A DNA stretch of 62,394 nt from an aff. Roholtiella sp. LEGE 12411 (GCF_015206995.1 NZ_JADEXR010000021.1:1-62394); one strand, 5' to 3'. Shown: positions 53,123-62,234, counted from the first letter of the stretch. A program made the numbers and translations. The notes: generated from the letters alone by a model not told the origin.

Positions 53123-55459
53123 TTGAAACGAGCATTGAAAAAGAGAGTAAAGGCTGTGTTGAATAATACCCCCAATAGCGATGATGCCCCGGTAGAACAG
53201 CTAAATGTGATTAATCCAAGAGTTAACCGCCGGGTACGGACAAAAGCTGCGATGATTGGCTTGGCAATCTCTATGGGAGCAACCAGCCTTTTGGTGACTC
53301 GACAAAGCGATCAAGCCCAAGCAGCGGCACCTGTAGGCAGCCAAAAGGCAACCTCATCAATTCCGGCTGCTCCTGACACTGATGTGAAATTTGCCTCCAA
53401 AAAGCTGGAGTATCGAGCCGTCTCATCAGCGAGCGTGCCTGAAAATCCTGTCATAATGGAACCAACAGCAGTTTCGCAAGTGCCTGGGCTTGAAGCTAAA
53501 TGGCAAGTCGCGGTAAATGGAATGTCTGTAACAGTTCCTGTATCAGAAGCACTTTCCCAAACAACAACAAATTATAAAAATTCTATCTACCTAAAGTCCA
53601 AACTAGCACAGGGATTGAGCAACACCTCAGCTAATACCGATTTACAAACAGTCAATAAGCTATCTGAGACGACACAAAAATTCTCTAGCGCTGATGGTAT
53701 TACTGGCGGTGAAAATACATCCCAGACTGCTCAATTACAAGCAGCTGCAACCTCTGACGCAACCGACGGTAAAATTAATGCACAACTTAAAGCACAACAA
53801 GAGTATGCACTAAATCGCTTACAAGACAAATCGAACCGTTTAAGAAAAAGCCTAGCGCAGTTGCGGTCTGGGGAGAGCAAAAATTTATCACAAGCTGGTA
53901 TCGAGTTGTCACAGCCAATAACTATAGCCGAGAAAACTGTAATAGCGCAGTCGGAAATAGTGACTGATGCAAGCAAAGCCAGTCTGATATCGAGATTAAA
54001 ACAGAAACAAGAGACAAGCACCTCCGTGCCGCAAGCAACAAAGCCTGCATCATCTACAAGACCAACAGTAATAGCATCGGCTGCAACACCATACGAAGTT
54101 AAGCCTGGAGATACACTAGCAGCGATCGCTAACCATCACGGTACTTCAGTATCAGAATTAGTTAAGGCAAATAGTCTTACTAACCCCAACCAATTACAAA
54201 TCAGTCAAAAACTAATTATTCCCATTGCTAAAGTTGACGCAACTGTATCGGTTAAGACCAGTTTCAGGGAGTCCAGTGTTACTGCCAATATACCTACTTC
54301 CCCTGTGAACACAGCTGGCGTCAACTTAAATCTACCTGTTGCTTCACAACTACCAGTTATTGCCGACAACAGCAGTATTTTCGTCCCTACACCAACAACT
54401 GCGAACAATCGGATTCAGGCAAAAACTAACATCGCTCCAGGAACATCTTCTAACACACCAGCTTCTCGTGGCATAGGTGGAGACATTCCACCAACAGCTT
54501 TTGCCGAAATACAACTGCCTAAAAAACCGCCTCAAAAGGTAGCAAGGGCAAAAAATGAACGTCTACAAAGCTTACAAGCGGAAATCCAGAGATTACAAGC
54601 AAGATACCGCGCTCAACAGTCTGGAAACTTAGTTGTGCCAGCAGCTACCGAAACTAATAGCCTTGCTGCGGTACAGATTCCGGTTTCTAGTCCCAATAAT
54701 CTCAGTCCAGTATCCGACTTGGCTTCTCGACCAAGTAATCTTGCCATACCAATTCCAGTTCCCACACCCATTGGATCTACTAGCTATAGCACCCAACCCA
54801 TTAAGCCACAATTCAGTGCTACTAGACCCACTAACGAGCCAGTAAATCCAGAGTTCTTGCCCAATTTAGGCCCTGCTACTCAGTGGACTCCCTCTCGTAG
54901 TCCATCCAGCACGAAGATAGCAACGCCCCCTGCTGGTTTAAACTCCTCTGATTCCCTAGGAAGAATGCGGGGAACTACCGTTTCTCCACAGCTACCAATA
55001 CCGCCTTTGGCAGCAGTGGATCAATACCTACCCAGGTCGATTGACGAAGCTATACCCCCTCCGTCTACTTCGTCTGTAGCTTTTAGTTGGCCAGCGAAGG
55101 GTGTTCTGACTTCGGGCTATGGCTGGCGCTGGGGAAGAATGCACAAGGGAATTGATATTGCTAACTCGACTGGTACGCCGATTGTTGCCTCAGCTGAAGG
55201 TACAGTAGAAAAAGCTGGTTGGAACAGCGGTGGTTATGGCAAACTCGTCGAAATCCGCCATCCTGATGGCAGCCTAACTCGCTATGCTCATAACAGCAAG
55301 ATTTTGGTGCAACCTGGTCAGCAGGTAAATCAAGGATCAACAATTGCTTTAATGGGAACCACTGGTCACAGCACTGGGCCACACAGCCATTTTGAAATCC
55401 ATCCATCAGGCAAGGGCGCAGTTAACCCAATAGCCATGCTGCCCCAAGAACGTCTGTAA
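53123..55459 (+). CDS. LysM and M23-family cell-wall peptidase
   Basis: 778 residues from the TTG at 53123, supported by a perfect AGGAGG at 53111-53116. A hydrophobic segment near the N-terminus (KAAMIGLAISMGATSLLVTR) anchors or exports it. A LysM peptidoglycan-binding module lies at about 320-370 (YEVKPGDTLAAIANHHGTSV, NPNQLQISQKLIIP). A long Ser/Pro/Thr-rich linker follows with a short coiled coil. The C-terminal M23 endopeptidase has the zinc ligands in MHKGIDIAN (HxxxD) and TGPHSHFEIH (HxH). It cleaves peptide crosslinks of the cell wall, important in septum remodelling or cell separation of filaments. The ORF continues 21 codons upstream to a TTG without a ribosome site. Confidence 0.87.
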   Translation: MKRALKKRVKAVLNNTPNSDDAPVEQLNVINPRVNRRVRTKAAMIGLAISMGATSLLVTRQSDQAQAAAPVGSQKATSSIPAAPDTDVKFASKKLEYRAVSSASVPENPVIMEPTAVSQVPGLEAKWQVAVNGMSVTVPVSEALSQTTTNYKNSIYLKSKLAQGLSNTSANTDLQTVNKLSETTQKFSSADGITGGENTSQTAQLQAAATSDATDGKINAQLKAQQEYALNRLQDKSNRLRKSLAQLRSGESKNLSQAGIELSQPITIAEKTVIAQSEIVTDASKASLISRLKQKQETSTSVPQATKPASSTRPTVIASAATPYEVKPGDTLAAIANHHGTSVSELVKANSLTNPNQLQISQKLIIPIAKVDATVSVKTSFRESSVTANIPTSPVNTAGVNLNLPVASQLPVIADNSSIFVPTPTTANNRIQAKTNIAPGTSSNTPASRGIGGDIPPTAFAEIQLPKKPPQKVARAKNERLQSLQAEIQRLQARYRAQQSGNLVVPAATETNSLAAVQIPVSSPNNLSPVSDLASRPSNLAIPIPVPTPIGSTSYSTQPIKPQFSATRPTNEPVNPEFLPNLGPATQWTPSRSPSSTKIATPPAGLNSSDSLGRMRGTTVSPQLPIPPLAAVDQYLPRSIDEAIPPPSTSSVAFSWPAKGVLTSGYGWRWGRMHKGIDIANSTGTPIVASAEGTVEKAGWNSGGYGKLVEIRHPDGSLTRYAHNSKILVQPGQQVNQGSTIALMGTTGHSTGPHSHFEIHPSGKGAVNPIAMLPQERL

Positions 55460-55594
55460 TTCTTGGCTGTCTCCATCTAAAAAATGATTTGGTTTGTTGA
55501 GGGAGTTTACCTCCCTCTTTTGCTGTCTATCATCTCAATAGAAACAGACTTGGCAATGTCAACTGCCACACCCACGAGGGGATGTGGCTTGTAG

Positions 55595-56701
55595 CTAGGA
55601 AACAGAATTTCCTGAAACATACGGGGTATTGACTGACCCCTGCTCCTCCGTCCCGTGGGTAGAGGAGAGAATATAGTCATCACGGACATTTCTGGAAGCA
55701 TTAAGATCCGCGTGAGTTTGATATCCGCAATTGCTGCAATGGAACTTAGACTTATGGCGATTTGTTCTTTTAATGTGCTTACAGACATTGCACTTTTGGG
55801 AAGTGTATCTAGGGTCTTGATGTACTACTTTTTTCCCTAAAGCTTCTGCCTTGTAAGCCAAGAACTGTTCTTGTTGGAAAAATGCCCAACTACCCAACCA
55901 TTTATTCATTTTTTTGCCGCGTCGCTGGGTGCGAATGCTAGACAAGTCCTCAAGTACAAAAACAGCTACTCCTGGTTGCTTGGCTAGCTTTTTACTTACA
56001 CAATGGTTCGTATCCGACATGAACCGCTTCTCGCGTCCAGACATCGACTTTAAACGACGTTTAGAACTACGAGTGCCTTTTTGTTGGAGCTTACGACGAT
56101 TGAATAAGTAACGTCTTTGAGTATTTCTAATTTGGGAACTTGAGAAAAACTGTCCATCAGAAGTTACTGCTTGATGGTAAAGTCCCCGGTCAATTCCCTG
56201 AATTGTTCCACTAATTTCTTGAGGGTTATCTGACTCAAAAACTAGTCGTACCCAAAACTGTTTTGAGTGCTTTGAGTAAGTTAAAGTTGCACCGCAAAAT
56301 TCCCAAGTTTCAAAAACATCTTTAAAATAATCAGGAATTTATAGGACTAATTTTATCCGTTTACCAATACAGGACAAGGTTAGTTGATGACCGCGCAGCG
56401 TCATAGTGCGCTTATCATACCTCAACCCTGATGTTGGTTTCTTTCTGGGGATACGCTTAAATTTAGTAGCCTTGATTGCCTCTAAAGCGTTGTCCCTAAC
56501 TGTTTGCAACAAAGCAGAAGGCACACTTGGATACTGTAGCCGTAGGATGGCGTACAAATTTTTGTGTGCCTTGCTTTTGTTAAAAGTTTTGTTCTCTATC
56601 GCCCAATCAATATGTGCATTAAATATTGATGCACACTGATTCATCAGATTTAAAAATCTTTCATCAGGTAATTCGACTGGGATAGAGACGGTGCGTTTCA
56701 T
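55595..56701 (-). pseudogene. tnpB: IS605-type TnpB gene with one in-frame stop
   Basis: A 369-codon frame starts MKRTVSIPVELPDERFLNLM and would be a normal TnpB, an RNA-guided nuclease, except for a TAA at 56339-56341 (codon 121). Downstream the same frame continues IPDYFKDVFETWEFCGATLT with RuvC-I Asp (TIQGIDRGLYHQAV), RuvC-II Glu (AVFVLEDLSSIRT), the zinc ribbon CNVCKHIKRTNRHKSKFHC followed by SNCGYQ, and RuvC-III Asp in HADLNASRNV. All catalytic residues are therefore intact, and a single substitution inactivates the gene unless translation restarts. Both halves are otherwise undamaged, which indicates a recent event or a sequence error. Confidence 0.85.
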
Positions 56702-56842
56702 GCTTAATCGTTTCGTTCTTCGAGCAACACTTCGCAATCATGAGGATAATCAGCTAATGCCATGCTTGCAATTTTCCAGGCTTGATCACTAGTTGTTGCA
56801 AGAGGAATAGGCAAAGTGTCAATTACAATCCCTTTATCTTTA

Positions 56843-57022
56843 ATAGGACTTACGCACTGTACAAATTGATTATCTTGTGTATCAACGAAAATACGTCGTT
56901 CAGGCTTTTATAAATCATCCTTGGATAAATAGCGATCGCCTAAAAGGTATCGAAAAATCAAGGATTAATCCCTAGAATCCGTAACCCATATTTGGGTTTT
57001 CCTGTCAATGCGTAAGTCCTAT
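56843..57022. mobile_element. 180-bp MITE-like element between the IS605 genes, TTA target duplication
   Basis: Perfect 14-bp inverted ends ATAGGACTTACGCA and TGCGTAAGTCCTAT are flanked by TTA direct repeats (56840-56842 and 57023-57025). The inside is non-coding and includes a HIP1 site. The presence of the target duplication shows actual insertion. It separates the promoters of the two transposase genes and may have disturbed their expression. Confidence 0.87.
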
Positions 57023-57112
57023 TTAATTAAAAACACAAACATAGTAGTGTCACTAATATTGTATTTTTAGATGATTCTCTATTAGATATGTTTTGTCAAT
57101 ACACGCCACTCA

Positions 57113-57518
57113 ATGAAAATATTGTCTTCCTCCCACGCTAAACACTGCCTTGGCTACCACATCATATTTTGCCCAAAGTACCGTAATCAGGTGCTTCAGG
57201 GAGCGATAGAGATAGAACTCAAACGAATCCTTGGTGAAACCTGTCAAACTTACGGATGGACACTTCACGCGATTGAGATCATGTCAGACCACGTTCATGT
57301 GTTCGTGCAAGCAGACCATACGACAGCCCCAGTAGAGATAGCCAAGACAATGAAATCAATCTCTGCTGTGCATATATTTTAGTACGTTTAAGGATTTAAA
57401 AAAACGTAGATTTTGGGGTTCTGGATTATGGAGCGATGGAACGTTTTACTCTTCCGTAGGTGGAGCCTCAGAAGAAGCAGTTAAGCAGTATATTGCCACT
57501 CAAAAACAACGTGGATAG
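57113..57518 (+). pseudogene. tnpA: IS200-type Y1 transposase TnpA, frameshifted
   Basis: The first 89 codons are a normal TnpA beginning (LSSSHAKHCLGYHIIFCPKY, metal-binding HVH in SDHVHVFVQ), then stop at 57380-57382 after AVHIF. The next frame continues directly as STFKDLKKRRFWGSGLWSDG, GTFYSSVGGASEEAVKQY, with the catalytic Tyr in KQYIATQKQRG, ending at 57518. Removing one T from the four-T run at about 57376-57380 restores an intact protein of 134 residues. Without it the nucleophile is lost. HUH single-strand transposase of the IS605 element. Confidence 0.85.
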
Positions 57519-57520
57519 TG

Positions 57521-57553
57521 TTAAATTAGGGGGCATTGAACCCCCTAATTTAA
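57521..57553. terminator. 13-bp perfect hairpin after tnpA
   Basis: TTAAATTAGGGGG and CCCCCTAATTTAA pair around CATTGAA. It begins three bases after the tnpA stop. It may act as a bidirectional terminator; it lies inside the right end of the IS605 element. Confidence 0.65.
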
Positions 57554-57677
57554 CCGCGCTTACATCCCCGCCCACGAGGGGACGGGGTTTGACGCACGAT
57601 CAATAAAAATTCATCGCAAAATAAGCTATGCTTAAGCATAGTTGTATGCTATCATAAATAACGATGTAAATAAATTT

Positions 57678-57751
57678 GGCTCAGTAGCTCAGTTGGTTAG
57701 AGCACGGGACTCATAAGCCTGGGGTCGTTGGTTCAAATCCGACCTGAGCCA
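57678..57751 (+). tRNA. tRNA-Met (CAU)
   Basis: A 74-base cloverleaf: acceptor arms GGCTCAG/CTGAGCC, D arm GCTC...GAGC, anticodon loop CTCATAA with anticodon CAT, T arm GTTGG-TTCAAAT-CCGAC, discriminator A; CCA is not encoded. The anticodon stem has an A-G mismatch next to the loop. CAU also occurs in tRNA-Ile2 (lysidine-modified), which is usually of different acceptor sequence, so elongator Met is the better call; initiator tRNA is excluded by the paired first base. The degenerate IS605 element lies 90 bp upstream. Confidence 0.88.
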
Positions 57752-57878
57752 TTTAAAAGTTATAAGTAGTGAGTGCTAAGAGATGAGTGAGCCTAAAATA
57801 GCCTTGATTACTCTGTAAAAGACAGTTGTGACTCTAAACTAATACTCGAATTCAAGACTCGGCACTCAAAACTCAGCA

Positions 57879-59999
57879 CTATTTTATGTGGCGGATCACC
57901 TCAGCAACCGACCAAGCTTGGGCGATCGCACCTCTAGGTGTATGAGGTAGATCACCATCGAAAATCTCAGAAATAGAGCCAAGACAAGCACTAGATAGAA
58001 AATGATTCAGCAAGGGTTGCCAATCAAACGGAAGTGGTTGATTTGGGTAAAACCGCTGCCAGGCACGAATATAAGGGCCAATCAGCCAACTCCAAACAGT
58101 ACCTTGGTGGTAGGCACGATCGCGATCATGGGCGCCACCTGTGTACTTCCCTATGTATTCTGGATCGCCTGGATCAAGGCTACGCAGACCATAGGGAGTA
58201 AGCAAGCTGGTGGTTGCTAAATCCAATATCTGACACCCTTGGTGTGGAGAAAATCCACAATGGTGCAGCGACAGTGCTAAAACGGCATTAGGACGAATTT
58301 GAAAATTTCGCCGATCGTCAGGTTCGATAGTATCGTACAAATAGCTTAGCTGAGGATTCCAGAACTTTTGTAGAGAGACTTTTACCTGTTCTGCTTGCTG
58401 GGCATAACGCTGCGCTTGCTTGGCCAGACGTACTGGTTCGCCAAAGTGAAGCTGGCTCAAGCGTTCTGCCCACTGACTAAGCCAACATAAAGCAGAATAC
58501 CACAGCGCGTTGATTTCCACAGGCTTTCCGCGACGAGGAGTGACAGGCTCTGCCCCAATCACCACATCCATCCAGGTAAGGGCTACACTCCGAGCATCCC
58601 AACCAATCAGCCCATCAGTGGCATCAGATTGGATGTTGTAGCGCGTACCACCGATAAAGGCTTTGTGGATTTGCTGCGCTATGGGGAATTGCTCTGCCAA
58701 AAATTGCCAGTCTTGGGTAGCCTCCAAATAAAGTCCTAAAGTTTCAATCCACCACAGCGCCGCATCAATACTGTTATAAAACGGTTCGCCATCGGCATCG
58801 GGAAATGCATTGGGAATTAGACCGTGGCGACAGTAATGCCCAAAAGTTCGCAATAGTCCTTTTGCCAGATCAAAGCGCTGTGGAACTAGCGCCAACCCCG
58901 GTAAGGCAATCAAGGTATCACGCCCCCAATCATTAAACCAGTGATAACCAGCGATGATTGTAGGGCCAGCAATTGAAGCTCTATAGACGATAAACTGATC
59001 GCCTGCTTTAAGTAGTTGCTGCCAGATTAGGGAGTGGGGGAGTGGAGAAGCAATTTTGAATCGTTCTTTCTCCTCCTCTGCCTTTCCTCCCTTCTCCCAT
59101 TCTTCTTGTTTCCCTCCCTCTCTCCATCCAAAAATCTGAGAGAGTCTTTCTTGTTCTGCTTCCACAGCTGCTGCAAAGGCTTGGGGAGTGAGGATATCTG
59201 GAAATTGGTCAGGAAAACCTACCCGTGCTTCTAGAGTCACTGTATCTCCGGGCTGGAGAGTGACACTCAAGTAACCAGGACTGTAGAGGTCTTCGCGATC
59301 GCTCAATCCCCGTTGCGTTTCTTCGGGTAATCCATAATTCCAATACCAAACTGCATCTGGCTGATAGTTTCCTTGTGTCCAGCGCAAGTGCCAAGTTGTG
59401 CCAAAGTGCCCAGAATTTATCGCTTGCAGACAGACTTGCTGTTGTCCTAGCCGTTGCGAAAACTGTAATTCTGGATTAGCAGTTTGCTGGTGGTGAAAGT
59501 CACGATCAGCTATTAGCAGTCGCAGGCGTAAAATCGCAGCGTCAACCCCCTCGTAGCGATACTGAATTAAAATCCGGTGGCAAAATTGGGCAGGGGTATG
59601 AGGGATTGGGCATTGGGCATTGGGTATTGGGAAAGATTTTTCCCAGCCCATAGTCCTTACTAATCCGTGGGGCATTACCAATTGTCTACTTAGCTGCCAA
59701 TTATCCTTGCCCCAAATCCATTTGGGAACTGGGTTAATATCAAAACAGCGTAGCAGTTCGCAGCCTGTCGGCTCAATCTGACGGTTGCCCCAGAAATTTG
59801 TCCCCAGAGCCACAACTTCCCCTAGTACTTCCAAGCTAGCTTCTAAGTGCGAAATCAGCAAAGTACGCCCAGAAGGGGGGTTAGTAGCGGCAAACAGCCA
59901 ACCATGATAAGTGCGCGTACGAACATCAGAAACTGTACCACTGGCAAAACTTCCTAAGCCATTGGTAAGCAACCATTCTCTTGTATCTAAATCAGCCAT
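57879..59999 (-). CDS. amylo-alpha-1,6-glucosidase (glycogen debranching enzyme, GDE C-type)
   Basis: 706 residues. The N-terminal GDE-N beta domain (1-280) begins LDTREWLLTNGLGSFASGTV, with RTYHGWLFAA, the usual start. The (alpha/alpha)6 catalytic domain (about 310-700) has WFNDWGRDTLIALPGLALVP (catalytic Asp), YNSIDAALWWIETLGLY and HDRDRAYHQGTVWSWLIGPY. It removes alpha-1,6 branches during glycogen breakdown. Residues [17 protein letters not shown] (about 122-138) are encoded by a CCCAATG-type heptamer repeat inside the gene and are absent from the fold's core. A short Glu/Lys-rich insert (about 300, EGGKQEEWEKGGKAEE) also looks recent and low in complexity. Neither breaks the frame. Confidence 0.85.
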   Translation of the reverse strand: MADLDTREWLLTNGLGSFASGTVSDVRTRTYHGWLFAATNPPSGRTLLISHLEASLEVLGEVVALGTNFWGNRQIEPTGCELLRCFDINPVPKWIWGKDNWQLSRQLVMPHGLVRTMGWEKSFPIPNAQCPIPHTPAQFCHRILIQYRYEGVDAAILRLRLLIADRDFHHQQTANPELQFSQRLGQQQVCLQAINSGHFGTTWHLRWTQGNYQPDAVWYWNYGLPEETQRGLSDREDLYSPGYLSVTLQPGDTVTLEARVGFPDQFPDILTPQAFAAAVEAEQERLSQIFGWREGGKQEEWEKGGKAEEEKERFKIASPLPHSLIWQQLLKAGDQFIVYRASIAGPTIIAGYHWFNDWGRDTLIALPGLALVPQRFDLAKGLLRTFGHYCRHGLIPNAFPDADGEPFYNSIDAALWWIETLGLYLEATQDWQFLAEQFPIAQQIHKAFIGGTRYNIQSDATDGLIGWDARSVALTWMDVVIGAEPVTPRRGKPVEINALWYSALCWLSQWAERLSQLHFGEPVRLAKQAQRYAQQAEQVKVSLQKFWNPQLSYLYDTIEPDDRRNFQIRPNAVLALSLHHCGFSPHQGCQILDLATTSLLTPYGLRSLDPGDPEYIGKYTGGAHDRDRAYHQGTVWSWLIGPYIRAWQRFYPNQPLPFDWQPLLNHFLSSACLGSISEIFDGDLPHTPRGAIAQAWSVAEVIRHIK
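59605..59632. repeat. four heptamer units inside the debranching-enzyme gene
   Basis: Two ATTGGGC, one ATTGGGT and one ATTGGGA unit (plus strand), which is the reverse complement of the CCCAATG unit seen at 11660 and 24652. It is translated in the minus-strand gene as IPNAQCPI. Confidence 0.9.
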
Positions 60000-60136
60000 T
60001 TGCTACTCAGAATCGTTATGACTATGATATAGTCGTAACAGATCGTAATTAAACTGTGAGAGCGCAGACGGGTGAGTAAAACTTACCCAGATTCCGACGC
60101 TACTAAATAGATATAAGTTGAAGGAGAAATAAGTTC

Positions 60137-60748
60137 ATGTCCCTCACTTACGGAACAGAAGGAAGCCTTCGCGTTGGTCAACAGGCTCCCGATTTCACAG
60201 CAACGGCTGTGGTAGACCAGGAATTTAAGACAATCAAACTTTCCGACTATCGCGGTAAGTATGTCATCCTGTTTTTCTATCCCCTAGACTTTACCTTTGT
60301 TTGTCCCACTGAAATCACAGCATTTAGCGATCGCTACGAAGAATTCAATAAAATCAATACAGAAGTCCTTGGGGCTTCGGTAGATAGCGAATTCTCCCAC
60401 CTCGCTTGGATTCAAACTGATCGCAAGTCTGGTGGAGTCGGCGACCTGAATTATCCTCTAGTCTCTGACATCAAGAAAGAAATTAGCGCCGCTTATAACG
60501 TCCTTGACCCAGCAGCAGGTATTGCGTTGCGTGGTCTGTTCATCATCGACAAAGATGGTATCATACAGCACGCCACTATCAACAACCTAGCTTTTGGTCG
60601 CAGCGTCGATGAAACCCTGCGAACACTGCAAGCCATTCAGCATGTTCAATCTCATCCTGACGAAGTTTGCCCTGCCGGTTGGCAACCAGGTGATCAAACA
60701 ATGGTTCCTGACCCAGTGAAGTCGAAAGTCTACTTCGCTGCTGTCTAG
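60137..60748 (+). CDS. typical 2-Cys peroxiredoxin
   Basis: 203 residues. Reduces hydrogen peroxide and alkyl hydroperoxides with thioredoxin. The peroxidatic Cys56 is in [20 protein letters not shown], the resolving Cys178 in [13 protein letters not shown]. Between them is GGVG ([12 protein letters not shown]) and, near the end, KVYFAAV with the YF motif; the GG(V/L)G plus YF pair marks a sensitive, overoxidisable type as in plant and cyanobacterial 2-Cys Prx. Start ATG has AAGGAG eight bases upstream. Two hairpins follow the gene. Highly expressed antioxidant protein in cyanobacteria by family knowledge. Confidence 0.94.
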   Translation: MSLTYGTEGSLRVGQQAPDFTATAVVDQEFKTIKLSDYRGKYVILFFYPLDFTFVCPTEITAFSDRYEEFNKINTEVLGASVDSEFSHLAWIQTDRKSGGVGDLNYPLVSDIKKEISAAYNVLDPAAGIALRGLFIIDKDGIIQHATINNLAFGRSVDETLRTLQAIQHVQSHPDEVCPAGWQPGDQTMVPDPVKSKVYFAAV

Positions 60749-60763
60749 ATTACGCTTGCTATT

Positions 60764-60788
60764 AACTCCAACTCAGCCGATTGGAGTT
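60764..60788 (+). terminator. hairpin just after the peroxiredoxin gene
   Basis: AACTCCAA and TTGGAGTT pair around a nine-base loop, 15 bp after the stop. There is no T-run; a second, stronger hairpin follows. Confidence 0.55.
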
Positions 60789-60806
60789 GAAAGCAAAATC
60801 AATCAT

Positions 60807-60870
60807 AACCACAGATAAATAGAGATACACATTAAACAATGTCAATCTCCATTTTTATCTGTGGTTTTTT
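60807..60870 (+). terminator. Rho-independent terminator of the peroxiredoxin gene
   Basis: AACCACAGATAAA pairs with TTTTATCTGTGGTT, extended by AGAGAT/AATCTC, and the stem is followed by T residues (60865-60870). A classical intrinsic terminator between the two peroxiredoxin-like genes. Confidence 0.8.
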
Positions 60871-60905
60871 CGTAAGATAGTATTTAAATAATCAAGGATG
60901 AAAAT

Positions 60906-61442
60906 ATGCTGACTTCAACTGATTTTAGGGGTTTATTGAATGAACGCTTCTTTCACAATTTTTTACCAATTCCAGGTACAAATAAACTCAGATTGGGAGT
61001 AGGAACGCCAGACTTTCAACTGCCAGATATTACCAACGGAACGTTAGTAAAATTATCTGATTACCAAGGTAAGCAACCAGTATTACTTGCCTTGACTCGC
61101 ATCTTTACTGAAAAGCAATATTGCCCCTTCTGCTTTCCTCACATTAAAGCTTTGAATGAAAACTACGAGCAATTTAAAAATCGTGGCGTAGAAGTTTTGA
61201 TGATTACTAGTACCGACGAACGGCAGAGTCAAATAGTTGTTAGGGATTTAGGTTTAAAAATGCCATTGCTGAGTGATCCCAATTGTCGAATATTTCGCAC
61301 CTATCAAGTGGGACAAGCACTGGGAGCACCTTTACCTGCACAGTTCGTGTTAGATAAAGAAGGCAAACTTCGCTACTGGCATTTATTCTCTTTCTTGGAT
61401 CACAACGCTAGTATTGAGACATTGTTAGAACAATTTAATTGA
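60906..61442 (+). CDS. AhpC/TSA-like peroxiredoxin family protein with CPFC site
   Basis: 178 residues. Thioredoxin-fold strings LRLGVGTPDFQLPDITNGTL, YQGKQPVLLALTRIFTEKQY, the site CPFCFPHIKAL (two Cys as CxxC, unlike the TxxC of 2-Cys Prx) and PLPAQFVLDKEGKLRYWHLF. The CxxC pair suggests a redoxin or atypical peroxiredoxin; the cyanobacterial group with TRIFTEKQYCPFC is not characterised to my knowledge. ATG at 60906. It is 59 bp from the GST gene, with which it may be co-transcribed, and follows a 2-Cys Prx gene. Oxidative stress defence or redox signalling is inferred. Confidence 0.75.
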   Translation: MLTSTDFRGLLNERFFHNFLPIPGTNKLRLGVGTPDFQLPDITNGTLVKLSDYQGKQPVLLALTRIFTEKQYCPFCFPHIKALNENYEQFKNRGVEVLMITSTDERQSQIVVRDLGLKMPLLSDPNCRIFRTYQVGQALGAPLPAQFVLDKEGKLRYWHLFSFLDHNASIETLLEQFN

Positions 61443-61499
61443 GTATAATGCGTAAGATTGGCAATGTCTGTCCTACTCATAAAACTGTGAGGTTTTCTC

Positions 61500-62165
61500 G
61501 TGCTGACACTTTATCATGCGTCAATTTCTCCCAACTCGCGCCGCGTCTGGATTACTCTACTGGAAAAAGGACTTGAGTTTGAATTGGTAGAGATAAAACT
61601 AAATGGAGAGCAGTTTAAATCAGAGTTTTTGGCAATTAACCCCTTCCATCACATTCCAGCTTTGGTAGATGACGACTTTAATGTAGTTGAATCTTTAGCA
61701 ATTCTGGATTATTTAGAAGCAAAATATCCCACGCCTGCGATGTTGCCTAAAGATGCCAAGGATTTAGCGATCGCGCGGATGGTACAACTAGTAACGGTGA
61801 ATGAGCTTTTGCCAGCAGCTACCACGTTTTTACCTCAGATGCTAGGCTTGCCTGGAAAAGACCCAGAAAAAATTGAGCAGGCAAAACAAAAAGTTTCAAT
61901 AGTTCTCAAGTTTTTTGAGAATTTATTAGATAATCGCCCTTACTTTGGTAGTCATAACCTCACTCTCGCCGAGGCCGTGGCCGGGACTGTAGTACCTTTG
62001 ATGCCAACTGTAGGCGTATCCTTGAGTCAATATCCAAAACTGAGTGCTTGGTGCGATCGCTTGATTGTACGTCCTTCGTGGCAAACTACCCAAGCAACCC
62101 CAGAGGCAATGGAAGCTTTTAAATCAGTCATGGCGGCGAGAATGGCGCAGCAGAATGCAGATTGA
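61500..62165 (+). CDS. glutathione S-transferase family protein
   Basis: 221 residues, GTG start (61500). The N-terminal thioredoxin-like domain (1-80) begins MLTLYHASISPNSRRVWITL with a Ser at the usual catalytic place, followed by the glutathione-binding INPFHHIPALVDDDFNVVES (cis-Pro and ES). The C-terminal helical domain (about 90-215) has GSHNLTLAEAVAGTVVPLM with the N-capping motif (LTLAEA, where Asp is usual) and YPKLSAWCDRLIVRPSWQTT. It conjugates glutathione or acts in peroxide reduction; substrate not known. The glutathione biosynthesis gene gshA is 9 kb to the left. It follows the CPFC peroxiredoxin by 57 bp. Confidence 0.87.
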   Translation: MLTLYHASISPNSRRVWITLLEKGLEFELVEIKLNGEQFKSEFLAINPFHHIPALVDDDFNVVESLAILDYLEAKYPTPAMLPKDAKDLAIARMVQLVTVNELLPAATTFLPQMLGLPGKDPEKIEQAKQKVSIVLKFFENLLDNRPYFGSHNLTLAEAVAGTVVPLMPTVGVSLSQYPKLSAWCDRLIVRPSWQTTQATPEAMEAFKSVMAARMAQQNAD

Positions 62166-62185
62166 TAAATTAGGGAAAATTCATA

Positions 62186-62234
62186 GTAGAGACGCGAAAT
62201 TGTACTCCATGCCGCTTTGCTAACGCGTCTCTAC
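62186..62234. repeat. GTAGAGACGCG inverted repeat
   Basis: GTAGAGACGCG and CGCGTCTCTAC lie 27 bp apart just after the GST gene. This is one of the most frequent palindromic repeat classes in Nostocales, here with an interior insertion; it may serve as a terminator. Confidence 0.8.

Larger units (their letters stand above)
55565..57587. mobile_element. decayed IS605-type element (IS200/IS605 family)
   Basis: Divergent tnpB (minus) and tnpA (plus) genes lie between two subterminal hairpins that share the string CCCACGAGGGGA (GCCACACCC/GGGGATGTGGC at 55565-55588 and CCCCGCCC/GGGGACGGGG at 57565-57587). These are the imperfect palindromes that TnpA-type HUH transposases recognise. Both genes are broken (one nonsense, one frameshift), and a 180-bp MITE lies in the region between them. 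The exact cleavage sites are not determined. Confidence 0.75.
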
